Source: Chrysomallon squamiferum (Eukaryota > Mollusca > Gastropoda > Neomphalida > Peltospiridae). Taken from it: a stretch of DNA of 64,000 nt. Both the position numbers and the translations under genes were made by a program. Of this stretch, positions 35,531 through 48,252 are shown piece by piece (within the stretch, counting starts at the first letter, position 1; every line of letters starts with the position of its first letter). Under the pieces are notes generated by a model. That model had not been told where the DNA came from. It searched no databases and saw only the letters and a program-made list of their open reading frames with translations. The DNA is taken from NCBI GenBank assembly GCA_012295275.1, contig CM022665.1, forward strand, positions 48,605,064-48,669,063, read 5' to 3'.

Positions 35531-38082
35531 ACACAAACACACATACAAACACACACACACAAACACACACACACACACACACACAAACACAAACATCATA
35601 TCAGTCTAGTAGAACTAATACATGCAATTAATATGTTTAACAAAAATACACATCATCATTACTTCATGTTTAATGATGTTTACAAACAAAAATGGACACA
35701 ATAATTTTTTGTATCTAAGAAAAATAGATACTATTAGTACTAGATGTTTATAATATTGTTTTTAAAACACACATATATACACATACACACTACAGATAGA
35801 TAGATAGATAGATATATACTATCATTACTCAGTTTTAATTGTGCTTACAATAAATCACTTGACATCTGATAAACAAAAGAACATGGACAATGAACTGATG
35901 AATACTTTTCACTCTAAGGTAAGACGTTGTTACTTACCGTTTCATTTCTGTGTATTCCAAAAACAAGCGAACCATGTTTATATTCTCCATATGCTTACGA
36001 TCATCAATAACCTGTGAAAAGAAACACAGTTTCTTTGGAAACAGCCTCAATCCAAATGAATATATATCAGTTTGGGGAAAATGCCTGGATACAAATATGT
36101 GTACCAGTTTGGGTGGAAGTGCTTGGGACAAAAAGGTACCCCCCCCTCTGACAAGACTTTTTTCTGTATGACTATTTCAGTTATCAACTTGTCATTAAAC
36201 ATAACTATATATTCTTTTAACAACACCAAGTATATAAAAAAAGAGCATATTATTTTAAAGTAATCTCAAGTGACAAAGTTTGCAAGAAAAAAAAACTGAT
36301 TAAAAACTAACAATAATTCATATATATATATATATATATTCTATAGTATTATAATTTATATAGTATTCTTGAGTGACAAAGTTTGTAGAAAAATTAATTG
36401 AAAACAATAATTTTTTAAAACTTAAATATTTAAAAAAAAACCCCAAAACCCAGGTTTAACGATATAGTATTCTTGAACGACAAAGTCTGAATAAAAATTA
36501 ACAAAATTTTTATAATAAAAAATTTTTAGAATTTTTTTTTTAAAATATAGTATTCTTGGTTTGTAGAAAAATCAACTGAACATTAACAAAAGATTTTTTT
36601 CTAAATAAAAAAACAGAAAACAAAACAAATTTAATAATATAGTTTTCTTGAGTGAAAAATTACTTGAAAACTGAAATGTATTTTTTTCTAAATTTGAAAA
36701 TATTATATATATAAAAAAAATTACTTGAGTGTTCTTAAATGACAAAATCTACAGTGAAATGAATTAACAATTAACAGTAAATTTTGAAAAATTAATAAGT
36801 AAAAAAAAAAAAAAAATAAAACTTTTCTTTTTTTCTTTTAACTACCTCAATTGCTTCTGTGTAGGCTGAGAAGACTGTTCCTGGTTTGGTGTTTGGTTTG
36901 CTCTTCAGGTGAGAAATGTATTCCAGCCAGTCTTCAGGTCGGTTTCCACCTGAGTGAATCCTCATCTTCCAAGTGACGTCATCTGAACAGAGAAATGATC
37001 TCATAACACAACATGGCGGAGAAAATAATTTAAATTATGTCTTACTCGATGGAAGAGTGTATATTTCTGTATCTGAAAACTTTTGACTCATGGCTGTAAG
37101 ACAATTAAATCACACACTGATTAGTGTGGGTATTATGCTAGTTTGAAAACAAAAATAATTTTAACTGTTGCATTAATACACATTTCTTGTTGTGTTTGAG
37201 GTGGGGTTTTTTCATACATGCATTAATTTCACGTTTAACAGCAATCACGTATTAACCAAACATAAAATGATGTGCATGTCTGTACTTGTACACAACACTT
37301 ATGATGCACTTCCACTGCATCAGCCACACATAAATACAGTAGAACGGATCTCCAGTTATAAACAGAAATAATCCTAAATACACCCAGTACTGAGTAACTA
37401 TATCTGTTGTGTTTGTGAGGTGTTTTTTTTTAATACATGCATTAATTTCACGTTTAACAGCAATCACGTATTAACCAAACATAAAATGATGTGCACGTCT
37501 GTAATTGTACACAACACTTATGATGCACTTCACTGCATAAATAAATATGAAAATCTCCAGTTATAAACAGAAATAATCCTAAATACACCCAGTACTGAGA
37601 ACATATCTTTTGTGTTTGTGATAATACATGCATTAATTTCACGTTTAACAGAATCATTATTAAAATGATATTATTATGATGCATTTCCAGTTATAAACAG
37701 AAATAATCCTAAATACACCCAGTACTGAGTAACTATATCTCTTCTCCATATTACAAGGATTCACTGCATAAATAAAGATGAAAATAAGTACGACTGAATC
37801 GAGAGAACATATTTTTTTGGTGATAAAGCATATAGAAATTATTATTATTATTATTTTAAAGTTTCTTACACACACACACATACATATAAATACACACACA
37901 CACACACACACACACAACATATAATATGCAGACATTCACAGACACTGCATTCTGCTTCATGGTTTAACATAAACCAGCTACAGATTAATTTTACTGATAT
38001 TTCACTGCACACCTGCTTCTCCTGAGCTGACGTCACCAAACACCAAAGCAAATTTCTTCTTCAACTCGATCAACGAAGACAT
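22283..38082 (-). CDS. TTK: Dual-specificity kinase TTK/MPS1, 21 coding exons
   Basis: Kinetochore kinase of the spindle assembly checkpoint. Coding exons in transcript order: 38082-38013, 36982-36846, 36011-35938, 35432-35326, 34237-34085, 33585-33507, 32879-32715, 32310-32171, 31082-31001, 30339-30175, 29779-29652, 29529-29262, 28957-28882, 28412-28335, 27519-27365, 26835-26676, 26120-25924, 25279-25103, 24189-24078, 23659-23583, 22384-22283. The product is about 900 residues (human 857). The N-terminus holds the TPR module ([32 protein letters not shown]). A long disordered linker follows, then the kinase domain from about residue 549: GTGGSAK loop, Lys in [25 protein letters not shown] and [17 protein letters not shown] instead of HRDLKP is characteristic of TTK. 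All phases agree except at exon 16, which is frameshifted near 26808. A 5'UTR intron acceptor (TATAG) lies 8 bp before the ATG. Confidence 0.96.
22430..22725. repeat. Minisatellite of about 39 bp in TTK intron 20
   Basis: About seven units of TTAAACAGCAATACAGGTAT followed by GTGAGTGAGTCCACAAGA, with later units altered to GTGTATGTGTGTG. It starts about 45 bp from the last-exon acceptor. Confidence 0.9.
22780..23575. repeat. Minisatellite of about 62 bp in TTK intron 20
   Basis: About a dozen units built on TTCTAGTTTAAACCCTAGTT followed by CAGTCTAGTCAATGTAAGAA and TTATTATTTTATATAGTATACTA. The last four units (23330-23575) are virtually identical and abut the exon 20 donor. Confidence 0.92.
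24307..24558. mobile_element. piggyBac-like MITE (TTAA target, CCC...GGG ends)
   Basis: A 244-bp element (24311-24554) sits in TTK intron 18, flanked by TTAA on both sides (24307-24310 and 24555-24558). Its ends are inverted repeats: CCCTTTATCTGC on the left, and GCAGTAAAAGGG on the right (reverse complement CCCTTTTACTGC). TTAA duplication with CCC-starting ends is the hallmark of the piggyBac superfamily. There is no transposase inside. Confidence 0.7.
24580..25085. repeat. Minisatellite of about 49 bp in TTK intron 18
   Basis: Nine to ten units of AATTTGTAATCAATTTAACA followed by TTAGGACTATAATAAATAAA and ATGAAGAGT. It extends to within about 20 bp of the exon 18 donor. Confidence 0.92.
25310..25660. 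repeat. TTA microsatellite and degenerate repeats in TTK intron 17
   Basis: (TTA)n at about 25300-25345, then three degenerate units of about 115 bp with ATATCAGTTATTGTTATTTT. Confidence 0.75.
26676..26835 (-). other. TTK exon 16 (kinase hinge) with frameshift
   Basis: Reading in phase from exon 15 gives YEFKESETL then TGA at 26810-26808. The expected continuation [14 protein letters not shown] (human MVMECGNIDL) is in another frame. The exon is one nucleotide (mod 3) short. A simple model is loss of one copy of a tandem 7-mer ACATTGT: two copies would read SETLYIVMELGG, which fits the family hinge. The missing bases are inferred, not seen. Confidence 0.85.
26836..27310. repeat. Minisatellite made of the TTK exon 16 acceptor and exon start
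   Basis: On the minus strand the unit reads TTTCAG|TGAATTCAAAGAGAGTGAAAATAAGCTC. The first part is the real acceptor and first 19 bases of exon 16 (26835 downward). About ten copies of 33-47 bp follow one another upstream of the real site, each with its own CAG acceptor. Confidence 0.93.
27530..28045. repeat. Tandem repeats containing the TTK exon 15 start, with (AAAT)n
   Basis: On the minus strand several units read TTTTTAAGGTGTTCCATGTG followed by TTTGATTCA. The real exon 15 junction is TTTTTCAG|GTGTTCCATGTGTTTGACTCA. The copies, about 75-90 bp apart with AAAT runs between them, have AAG instead of CAG. Confidence 0.88.
28565..28655. repeat. A-rich tract in TTK intron 13
   Basis: About 90 bp of poly-A with single T interruptions. 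Confidence 0.95.
30345..30850. repeat. Minisatellite of about 31 bp in TTK intron 9
   Basis: About 15 degenerate units of ATCTAAACCATATCTCAAAT followed by ATTACTTTT. It begins next to the exon 10 acceptor (30340). Confidence 0.88.
31086..31785. repeat. Minisatellite of about 38-45 bp beside the TTK exon 9 acceptor
   Basis: About 17 units of AACCAGAGAGAAATAAACCA followed by GATTTCACTAACATACT. The first unit overlaps the intron side of the exon 9 acceptor (CTGAAACCAGAGAAATAAAC on the + strand). Confidence 0.92.
31930..32165. repeat. Minisatellite of about 38-40 bp beside the TTK exon 8 donor
   Basis: About six units of AACACAGACAATAAGTTAAT followed by AATCTACACTGAGTGA, reaching the exon 8 donor at 32170. 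Confidence 0.88.
32500..32680. repeat. (AAT)n microsatellite in TTK intron 7
   Basis: AATAAT with interspersed GTA/GAT/AAC triplets. The poly-Leu frame on the opposite strand is an artefact. Confidence 0.95.
33605..33900. repeat. Degenerate tandem repeat of about 85 bp in TTK intron 5
   Basis: Four degraded copies share CTTAAACTGTCTTATTTCAT and TTTTAAAAAC. Confidence 0.65.
34340..34880. repeat. Degenerate tandem repeat of about 115 bp in TTK intron 4
   Basis: About five copies share CATAATGTTTAGCTTTTTAA followed by AATAAATCTCCACTAAATTAATTA. Confidence 0.85.
35095..35345. repeat. Repeats copying the TTK exon 4 donor edge
   Basis: On the minus strand exon 4 ends GAGTTTGAACTGAAACAAG|GTAACTGTT. 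A copy at about 35205-35240 reads AAGTTTGAACAAAAACAAGG followed by TAATTGTT, and more degraded copies lie at about 35110-35160 and 35245-35290. The unit is about 110 bp. Confidence 0.8.
35490..35592. repeat. (CA)n microsatellite in TTK intron 3
   Basis: ACACAC with AAACAC/ACATAC interruptions over about 100 bp, about 60 bp from the exon 4 acceptor. Confidence 0.95.
36230..36790. repeat. Degenerate tandem repeat of about 90-100 bp in TTK intron 2
   Basis: Six degraded copies share a TATAGTATTCTTGAGTGACA motif and GTTTGTAGAAAAATTAA. Confidence 0.75.
37150..37735. repeat. Direct repeats of about 230 bp in TTK intron 1
   Basis: Two long copies and one truncated copy of a segment containing CATTAATTTCACGTTTAACA, ATGATGTGCA and AATAATCCTAAATACACCCA. 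Confidence 0.9.
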
Positions 38083-38439
38083 GATGGAGTCTATACAACA
38101 TGTAAATAAAATAAAAACATTTTTGTTTTTAAAAAGGTATGATATGACATATATATCACTTATCAGTCAAGTTCTAAAGATTTATGAATACCTGTGCATT
38201 TTTACCTGTTTTTTTTTTTTTTATCCTCAGTGTAATCATTTCACTTATTTAAGTTATTAGCTCAAATAAATTTATATTAAAATAAAATATGTTAAACGTG
38301 TTCTAGTTATTAATTACTGTTTTGATACAACTTTGAATTGTTAAACAGGGCTACTTCTAAACTTTACAGGGTTGCAGACTGTGATATATTCTTTTAAATA
38401 TTACTACTACTACTACTAATAAAAATGTTCTTGTTGCTG

Positions 38440-38484
<45 letters not shown>

Positions 38485-38720
38485 GGAACAACTCTTAAGC
38501 ATTTAATGATTAAATTTGTAACTTAATTGGTTACGTTCGTACGTTGAGAGAATGAACAGTTATCATCATAATCACGTTATGTCAATTCACGATGGCAAGT
38601 AATAATCAAGATAAATTAACAAAATACAAAATACCAAGTAACTGCACCATTATCTATTTCGGAAGTACAAAAATAATCACAACAGTTTCCAAAAAGTGCA
38701 CAGGAAAATAATTTAAGTAC

Positions 38721-39358
38721 CTTTTTCTAGCTTTTGACATTTCACGTTCCCGCCTTAATCTGATTTTCCTCCAAAATTTATCGGAGCATCAGAGAAAATA
38801 AACAACAAAAAAACAACAACAACAACAACAACAAAAACCCCACATCATCTTTATCATCTTTTATTCTGTTTTCACCTAAAGTTTCATAACCTGTTAGAAA
38901 ATTAAAATAATACTTTTTAACAACATATTTAGCTGTGTAATAACTGACAATTTTTTACTGATAGAAATTACCTGTGTATTTATATTTTCTGATAATGTTG
39001 TTTTTCAAAAGAAATTTGTGTTTTTTGTAATAATTGCTACATAATTTAAATTTTATTGCCATACAAATACACAAAACAGAATCTGTTTATCTATCCCATT
39101 GTCAATAAAAAAATATATTTATTGTTTCATTTGGTTAATATCAGGACATAACCTTTGACTTTTACAGGGAATATTTACGGTACAGTTGCTAAGCTAAAAC
39201 TTCCGGTTTAAACACCTGTTGACAAATGAATTATGGGATCGTACATTCCGGTGTAGCTGTCATGTTGTTATTTTCACGTACTTAAAAGCTCGAAAACTAT
39301 TATTTTGTGAGTCGCAAATTGCTTATTATTGCGGCTACATTAAAATATCAGAAAGCCA
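38721..39358. promoter_or_regulatory. Shared TTK/IFT88 divergent promoter region with 5'UTR exons
   Basis: TTK (-) and IFT88 (+) are head to head here. On the minus strand GGCGGGAACGTGAAATG...CTAGAAAAAG|GTACTT looks like a TTK 5'UTR exon ending at 38721. The TTCCCGCC at 38747-38754 matches the E2F consensus, as expected for a cell-cycle gene. On the plus strand an IFT88 leader exon probably runs from about 39240 to 39358, ending GCCA|GTAAGT. ETS-like CTTCCGG lies near 39200. A GTTGCT at about 39186 is at best half an RFX X-box. Exons and motifs are inferred from splice signals and spacing. Confidence 0.45.
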
Positions 39359-39711
39359 GTAAGTTATATGATATATATTTATTTGTTAATATCTGTGATA
39401 TGAATTGCATAATATTGTGATTGTCAACATTTTAAAATGGGTTCATTTCTTATTTTCTGTAAGTGTATTGTTTATCAACTGTCAGTGTCATGTATGAAAT
39501 TATCGTTATTATTTTTTTAAATTTTATTTATTTATTTATTTATTTAAATTAAATTATTTCTTAAATTGTCATTATCATTAATGTTAAACTAACAGTTGTA
39601 AACCCATTCTAGATAACCAGATACATTTATCTTAGAATCTGAAGAGGCATATCTAAACACAGTAATTTATATAATTAAATAGTAGTTACAAGTCAAAGTT
39701 CTTTTGTATAG

Positions 39712-39838
<127 letters not shown>

Positions 39839-39848
39839 GGATTTAGTA

Positions 39849-40146
39849 ATGAATCGACTCAGTATGATGGAGCAGGTACATTTAGCAGGGGAAGAAGAAG
39901 ATGACCTTTACAGTGGTTTTAATGATTACAATGCTACTCTGGATGTGGAGGTGTGTATTTTGTTGTTACAGTTTAAATGTAAATTTTGTTGTGTTATCTA
40001 CTTAATGTGTGCTTATGCAATAAAACTTTTAACTGAATCACTTTTTGTATCTCCACCTATCTCATATGCTTCTCTCATATCATTGTCCCATTATGTCTGT
40101 GTTACATGTCTTTCTATATCTCATATGTATCCCTGTTTCATATGTT

Positions 40147-40190
<44 letters not shown>

Positions 40191-43149
40191 TATATACATC
40201 TATATCTGTGCTTGCTTATAGGACTTAGCACATGATGAAAATTTCCAGAAAGCTGTCTTGAGAACAAGCCATGGTCGCAGACCTCCTCCTGTAAGTAAAA
40301 CTCTTTTTTTATATTTTTATATTCAAAACATTTTTATAAATGGTATAATAATCCTGTTACAAAAACTATTTTATTTTACTAAAATTTATTAATAATATTG
40401 TAATTAAAATGCCCATTAATATTCAGGTTTTGAAATGTAGCTACATATTTATATAAGTATTTACTCTGAAAAATGCAACTTGGATGTAAAAAATATTTGA
40501 TAATTTATTTAGCTTGTATAACAGTATATGCATATAACTTATTGCACACCACATTATTACACTAAAACAAATGCCAAACACTGATTTACACCGATACACC
40601 ACACAAACACATATGGAGAATATAGAAAACAGACAGTTCTGTGTATGAATTTATCAACGTATGCCCAGTAATTACACTAAAAGTAAAATACAAAAGAAGT
40701 AATTTTTCAAAAACTGTTTTCAGACAGGAAAGATGCCGCTCGGCACTGCTGCCCGCCTGAGCACGGGACAGAGAGGAAGGGTGGGGCTTCCTTCTTCCAT
40801 GGGAGTTCGACCAATCACAGGAGCTGTTCAGAATGATGGACAGGCTCGCCCGATGACAGCTGTGAGGGCTGCAGGTTTTACTTCATCTGGTAACAGAGGT
40901 AGATTTACTTTGTTACTCTAATACAACTTTGACTAGACTTAAACTGAAAAAGGTTTTATTACAAGCTGGTAACAGAGGTAAATTTACTTTGTTTAGTCTT
41001 AGTCTAATACAGCTTTGACTAGACTTAAAATGAAAAAAAGTTGTCAACAGAGGTAGATTTTCTTTCTCAAGTCTTACTCTAAAACATCTTTGACTAGACT
41101 TAAAATGAAAAAAAGTTTTACTTTAATCTGGTAACAGAGGTAGATTTTCTTTGTTTAGTTTTAGTCTAATACAACTTTGACTAGACTTAGAATTAAAAAA
41201 GTTTTACTTCAAGCTGGTAACAGAGGTAGATTTTCTTTGTCAAGTCTTACTCTAAAACAACTTTGACTAGACTTAAAATGAAAAAAGTTTTACTTCAAGC
41301 TGGTAACAGAGATAGATTTCCTTTGTTAAGTCTTAGTCTAATACAGCTTTGACTAGACTTAAAATGAAAACAAGTTTTACTTCAAGCTGGTAACAGAGGT
41401 AGATTTTCTTTGTTAAGTCTTAGTCTAATACAGCTTTGACTAGACTTAAAATGAAAACAAGTTTTACTTCAAGCTGGTAACAGGTAGATTTCCTTTGTTA
41501 AGTCTTACTCTAAAACAACTTTGACTAGACTTAAAATGAAAACAAGTTTTACTTCAAGAAAAGGTTTTTCTTTGTTAAGTCTTAGTCTAATACAGCTTTG
41601 ACTAGACTTAAAATGAAAACAAGTTTTACTTCAAGCTGGTAACAGGTAGATTTCCTTTCTTAAGTCTTACTCTAAAACATTTTTTTTGTTGGTGGGTGCA
41701 GTAAATTTTAGCTCAGACTGTTTTACTATCTCACTTTTAAAACTATATATCTGATTATTCTATTCCAGGACCGGGCTTTGATCCAATGAACCAGTCGGGG
41801 AAAGGTCCTGCACCTCCACTAGAACCAAAACCAGAAGACAGGTTTTTGTTTTTCTTTATTATTTCTCTCTGTAAAAATGTAGTAAAAGTTGATTCCCTTT
41901 CGTTGATTTTTTTTCTTCCAGTTTATACTGATAATTTGAACAACATTTGTTAGGTAAACTGTGGTCTTTGCATCAGGGCTCAGAAAAAGCCTAGAAATTA
42001 TTTAACAACAACAAAATAGTAAAATAAAATTTAATTAAAAAAAAAAGAAAAAAAAAAAAGAGTGTAAATATTTTTACTGTTTCAGTCCTGAGGAGAAGAT
42101 TCGACAGCTGGAGAAGAAGGTCAATGAACTCATAGAAGAAAGTTGTTTTGCAAACAGCCGCGGTGAGCTTGGACTGGTCAGTACACATAGCGCTTTGTTT
42201 TTAAATTGTTAGATATTTCAGTTTCTGTTAGCTATTTTTGTTTTTAAATTATCATTGTAAGATATTTCATTTTCCTTAAGCTTTTTTAAAGCTATTTATT
42301 GTTAATCACAGTTTCCTCTCTGATATATTTTGCTTGGTGATTTACAAATATTTACACTAATTTGCTGCTGTTGTTGTTGTTGTAGGCATTAGAGAAAGCT
42401 AAGGAGGCTGGCAGGAAGGAACGGGTGCTGGTGAGACAAAGAGAACAGCTGTCAATGGGTGACCAGATCAACCTTGACCTTACATACTCAGTAAGTATTT
42501 ATTAGTGACTACTTATCTTACATACTCAGTATTTATAAGTGAATACTTATCTTACATACTCAGTATTTAGTAGTGACTATGTATCTTACACATCCAGTAA
42601 GTATTTATTACTGACTACTTATGTATTCAGTAAGTATTTATTAGTGACTACTTACACATCTAGTAAGTATTTATTAGTGACTACTTACGTATTCAGTAAG
42701 TATTTATTAGTGAATACTTATCTTACATACTCAGTAAGTATTTATTAGTGACTACTTACCTTATGTATTGATTAAAAAAAAATTGACGTGCTGATCAGGG
42801 CAGTTGGTTGTGAAGCACACCAGAGACAGTCAGTCTCTGTGACTGTATAATGCAGCGAGTGTTTAAATATCACTTGTATTTCACAGGTGCTGTTTAACCT
42901 GGCCAATCAGTATGCAGCTAATGAAATGTTTCAGGAGGCACTGAACACTTATCAAGTTATTGTGAAAAACAGAATGTTCAACAATGCAGGTTGATTTGTA
43001 GATTTTTTTACACTTTGTAGATAGCTGTTAAAAAGTATTTTATATTCATTTTTTTAAATTTTAATTTTCTTTATTAAGCTTTTTATTAAAAAAAATTATT
43101 CTTATTTTTAATGTTTTTGATTACATTTAATTATTATTTTTTTTATTTT

Positions 43150-43196
<47 letters not shown>

Positions 43197-46100
43197 TTTT
43201 TTATTATATTTATTTATTTATTTATTTTTTATTATATTTTTTTATTTATTTATTTTTTATTATATTTTTTTATTTATTTATTTACTTATGTATATCTTGT
43301 CCCTTTCAGCTTGTTATTTATTCATGTAAAACAATAACTAAGAAGATTTTCTTTGATTTCAGGACGACTCAAAGTTAACATGGGAAATATTTATTTCCGA
43401 CAGAAGAATTTCCCCAAGGCTATCAAATACTACAGAATGGCACTGGACCAGGTTCCCAACACACACAAAGAAATGAGGTTATTTTACAGAAATAATTATA
43501 GTTAGAGGTTATTTTACAGAAATAATTATAGTTAGAGGTTATTTTACAGAAATAATTATTGTATAGAGGTTATTTTACAGAAATAATTATAGTTAGAGAT
43601 TATTTTACAGAAATAATTATAGTTAGAGGTTATTTTACAGAAATAATTATAGTTATCTGTTCTAAATAGGAGAATAAGTGTTTATCTTTGTGTTAAATTG
43701 AATTTTAATATCTAAAACACATTTTTTTTAAAATTACATATACATACATATATATATATATAAACTTCAGATTTACATCAATCTTCACAAAATTCATTTT
43801 TGTAACATTTTGAAAGCAAGAACCAAAAATGTTTGTTAAATTTATATTTTTTTAAGTTGTTGCTTATCATTATCACTATCATTATTATTTTTTGTATCAT
43901 CATCATCATCACTATTATTGTTGTTATCATTATCCCTGTCATTATTATTTATTATTATTATTATAATTATTATTATTTCTAGAACTAAGATAATGCAGAA
44001 TATTGGTATAGTGTTTGTAAAGATGGGCCAGTACAACGACGCGATCACGTCGTTTGAACACATCATGTCTGAGTCTCCGTCGTTCAAGACTGGGTTCAAC
44101 CTCATCCTGTGTTACTTCGCGCTGGGAGACAGGGACAAGATGAGACGAGCCTTCCAGAAACTGCTCACTGTCGACCTGAAGATAGACGATGAAGACAAGT
44201 ATCTGCCACATGGGGTACGAGCGTTATCTCACAGCTTCGTGTGTTATATGTTAATATGACATAAATTGATGTAGTATTTTATTAATATTCTGAGCTGTTG
44301 TAAATGTTGTTTTAATGTCAGTTTATTGTCAACAGGTCTGTTAGTTTCTTTCCTCTGTTTTGCCTGTCCAGTGTTTATCATTAAAGCACGTATGAAATAT
44401 CCCTAACACAAATTATATTCATTTTTTTTTTGTCAGTGTTACAGAATTATTGTTCTGTTCATATTATTAAATAGAGGTTGACATACAATAGCTACTGTTA
44501 GAATAATAAAAACAATTTTTTTTTTAATGAAATATATGTATATATATATATCTAATTTTAACTTATTAACTTGATAAGGATAATAGATATTATATTTTTT
44601 TTATATTTTCCAAAATTCATTGATGTTTTAAACTCATAAAGAGTTTTATTAACCGATCAGTATTTTCAAATCTTTTTAAAAAAAATTATTTGTTTATCTT
44701 ATTATTATTATTATTTTTTTTTTTTTTTTTGTTGTTGTTGAACAGAGGATACTATGGCTGAAAATATTGCCAGGTTTATGTTTTTAATTAAGAAAAAAAT
44801 TTTGTTTGTTGCAGGAAGACAAACAGTACAACCTTGTACTGGAAATAATAAAAAATGATGCATTGAGAATCATAGAGAGAGAAAAGTGAGTCGAATATTT
44901 TATTACTATTATTGTATTTATTTATTTTTTTTTTATTTCATTATTTTTTATTCTTTAATTTTACTTTTTATTTATTTATTTATTTTTTGTCTTCAGAAAT
45001 GTTTCTCAATTATTGTTAGAAATATGTGTAAAATATTTTTTTGTGATTTTGTTTTTCAGAAAATATGAGGCTGAACACTGTATAAAGACTGCAGCAAAGA
45101 TTATCTCCCCTGCGATTGAATCCACCTTCTCCCAGGGCTACGACTGGTTTGTTAAAATTGTTTATTTACTTCTCTGTAGTCTGTATTTTTAAATCAATAT
45201 TAACTATGTATTATTTCAAAACAGTAAAATCAGTTGATAGCTGTTCTGGTATTGTACATTAAAAAAATCAGGTAAAAAATAGTATTTATGTTTTACAGGT
45301 GTATCGACCAGGTAAAGAACTCGCAGTACCTGGATCTGTCACATGACCTGGAGATTGACAAAGCCATCATGTTTCTCAAACAGAAAGATTTCCACCAGGT
45401 AAAATAAAAAAAATTAAATGTTGATGAAACATTTAAATCTGCTTGTAGCACTTTCGTTTTTATTTATTTTGTATATACGTCAAGTCTGTGTCTGTATATG
45501 TTTATATGTGTGCATTAATGTATATATTTATTTATGTATGTATGGATCTATCTATATATATGTATGTCTGACTGTATGTCTGTATGTATGTAGGTATGTA
45601 TATTTATATGTATGCATGTATATATGAATGAATGAATGAATGAATGTGTGTGTATGTATAATATGTGTATCCATGTATGCATGTATGAATGTATGTACGT
45701 AGGTGTGTATGTGTGTACATCTGTCTGTCTTATTCTTTATTGCTGGATTCTGAGACTTGACTTTTCATTTAACATCTCATCCTGTTTGTATTTGATATTC
45801 ATCTGGAGCTAAATCAACTTCTAAAGCCCATTTTTATATTTTTACTTTGTTTTAGGCTATAGAAACGTTGAAGTCGTTTGAGAAAAAGGATTCCAAAGTT
45901 GCCAGTACTGCAGCAACAAACTTGTCATTTTTATACTTCCTGGTAAGCAGCCATCAACACACTCCTTTAATCTGTTAATTAAATTAGAAAATGTAAAGTT
46001 ACCTTGTAGCAGGTGAATAAATGATAATATTAAAAAGTAAACTGTTTTTACTGGACATGGCTGCCTTGTAGAACAGCAATTCACAGACATTAAAAAATGA

Positions 46101-47506
46101 ATATACACATTGTTGCAAGACATAGCATTATAGCATGCCCTTTGTTGTGTGCTGTCAGTGTAATTAAAATGCATGTGACAGGAGAATGTTGTCTGTGTTT
46201 TGCTCACAAACACTGTCATGCATCACCTGTTGTTGTTGTCACTTGTAAGTGAAATAAAAATATTCTACTGATGATGCGATTACAGAGACCAGTGATATAA
46301 CATAGTTGTAGGTGAAATAAAAATATTCTACTGATAATGTGATTACATAGACCAGTGATATAACATAGTTGTATGTGAAATAAAAATAGTATACTGATAA
46401 TGTGATTACATGCTTCCTTGTTTGTTAAAGACACTGGTTATTGTTAAGTTTTTCCTACATTTTTGTATTGGTATTTCTTAAGTAAAAGACTTCTCCATGT
46501 TGGAAATAAAAATATATATATATTTATTATATTTTTTTTTTATTAGATTTTTCATAGAAAAATCCAAACAGCATCAAACAAAACTTTAAAGATAAATTTT
46601 ATTAATATGACATAATCAGTGAAAACTTAAGTCAAGATTTAAGTCATTCAATAGCAAAATTAATTAAAAATACTTTTTTTTTTATTCTTTCTCTGTTGGT
46701 AGTAAAATTCAGATTATAAATTTTTACACATGTGAAATACGTGCACTAATAAACAATGCACTGATGCGTCAGTATAATTCTGACAGTTTTTCACTGAACG
46801 TTTTAAAAACACTGTACTGAAAGAGCGGAATGACTAATACGTAAATTTGTTTGTTTTGTTTATTTTTATTGTTTTCAAACACTCGCTGTGACATAAGTTA
46901 ATTATGTAACTACTTGTTTTGTATTGCATGGCGAGCAGCAACGTGAGGTATCACCTTTTTAAAACTCTTTTCTGCTTCTCTTAATATAATTGTTTTTATT
47001 ATATCCATGTTCACAGAGCTGTTTTCATTGCTTATATTAGCAGTTTAAAATATTTGGAAGTTTATTCTTGTTACGGTTTTTATTTTAATTTTTAATTTTT
47101 TTTTTTTTTAAATTTAAATTTTTTTATTACTTTTTGCATTTTCTGTTTTTCTTTCTTTCTTTTTCTTTTTTTTTTTTTTTTTTTTTGTTAATTTTTAAAA
47201 AATTATTTTATGTATGTATATATATATTTTTTTAAATGTTTCCTCAGCTAAAGTTTAACCTGAGCTTCATTAACTGCTGTATTCACATAACCTGACACTT
47301 CATCCTTTGTTCACCTTGTAAACATCTGAATTTAACATTAAGCACTAGTTACTGTGTAAAATATAATTCACTATAAAAATCCATTTTTTGCTTCTTTCTG
47401 TCATCAAGTAAAAAGTTGAAATGTTTGAGAAGCAAAGTTTGCAGCTCTACATAAATTTGTCAGCTGCTGTATATGTTTGTGTTGTAGATTCTTAACCTGA
47501 AAAAAA

Positions 47507-47558
<52 letters not shown>

Positions 47559-48194
47559 CATACATATATATATGCTAACACATAATGATGTGTGTGTTAT
47601 GTATTTATATATGTATATTTGTGTGTGTATACATACATATATATATATATATACATATACACACACACACACACACAGACATACATATATACATTCACAC
47701 ATACAAACACACACAAATATACACATACATACATATATACATAGTAACATAGTAACATACATACATACATACATATATAATACATATATATATATAATCC
47801 TTACCTACAGACATACATAAACTTCAGTCTGTATTTTAATTAATATATTTATTAATTCGTATAGATTATTTAATAATCTGTGATTTCTCAGCTTAAAGCA
47901 CTGACTGTTAACATGGCTGTGCATGTTGGTTTTCTGCATGTTCACCTTTCTGTTGTTTTTCACGTTAGTTTAACTAAATATTGAAATTTCTCTTTTTTTT
48001 TTTTTTTTTTTCTTCTTCTTTTTTTTTTTTTGAGAAAAAAGTCAGATAACCAAAAGACGATAAGTTAATTGAATGGAGTATTTGTAGATGAACAGTGAGA
48101 AATGATTAATGTATAAACTGGGAATGTGCCATTACTCTGTGTGTATGTGTGTGTGTCTCTCTCTCTCTGTGTGATTATCTATATCTCTAGTCCT

Positions 48195-48252
<58 letters not shown>

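Noticed and set aside
35315-35599. 94-codon minus-strand frame with a Val/Cys-rich start
   Set aside because: Only its second half is real (TTK exon 4, 35432-35326); the first half is a CA microsatellite read through the intron.
47460-47820. Frames of up to 104 codons on both strands with Cys/Val/Tyr or Thr/His repeats
   Set aside because: Derived from CA and TACA microsatellites in IFT88 intron 13.
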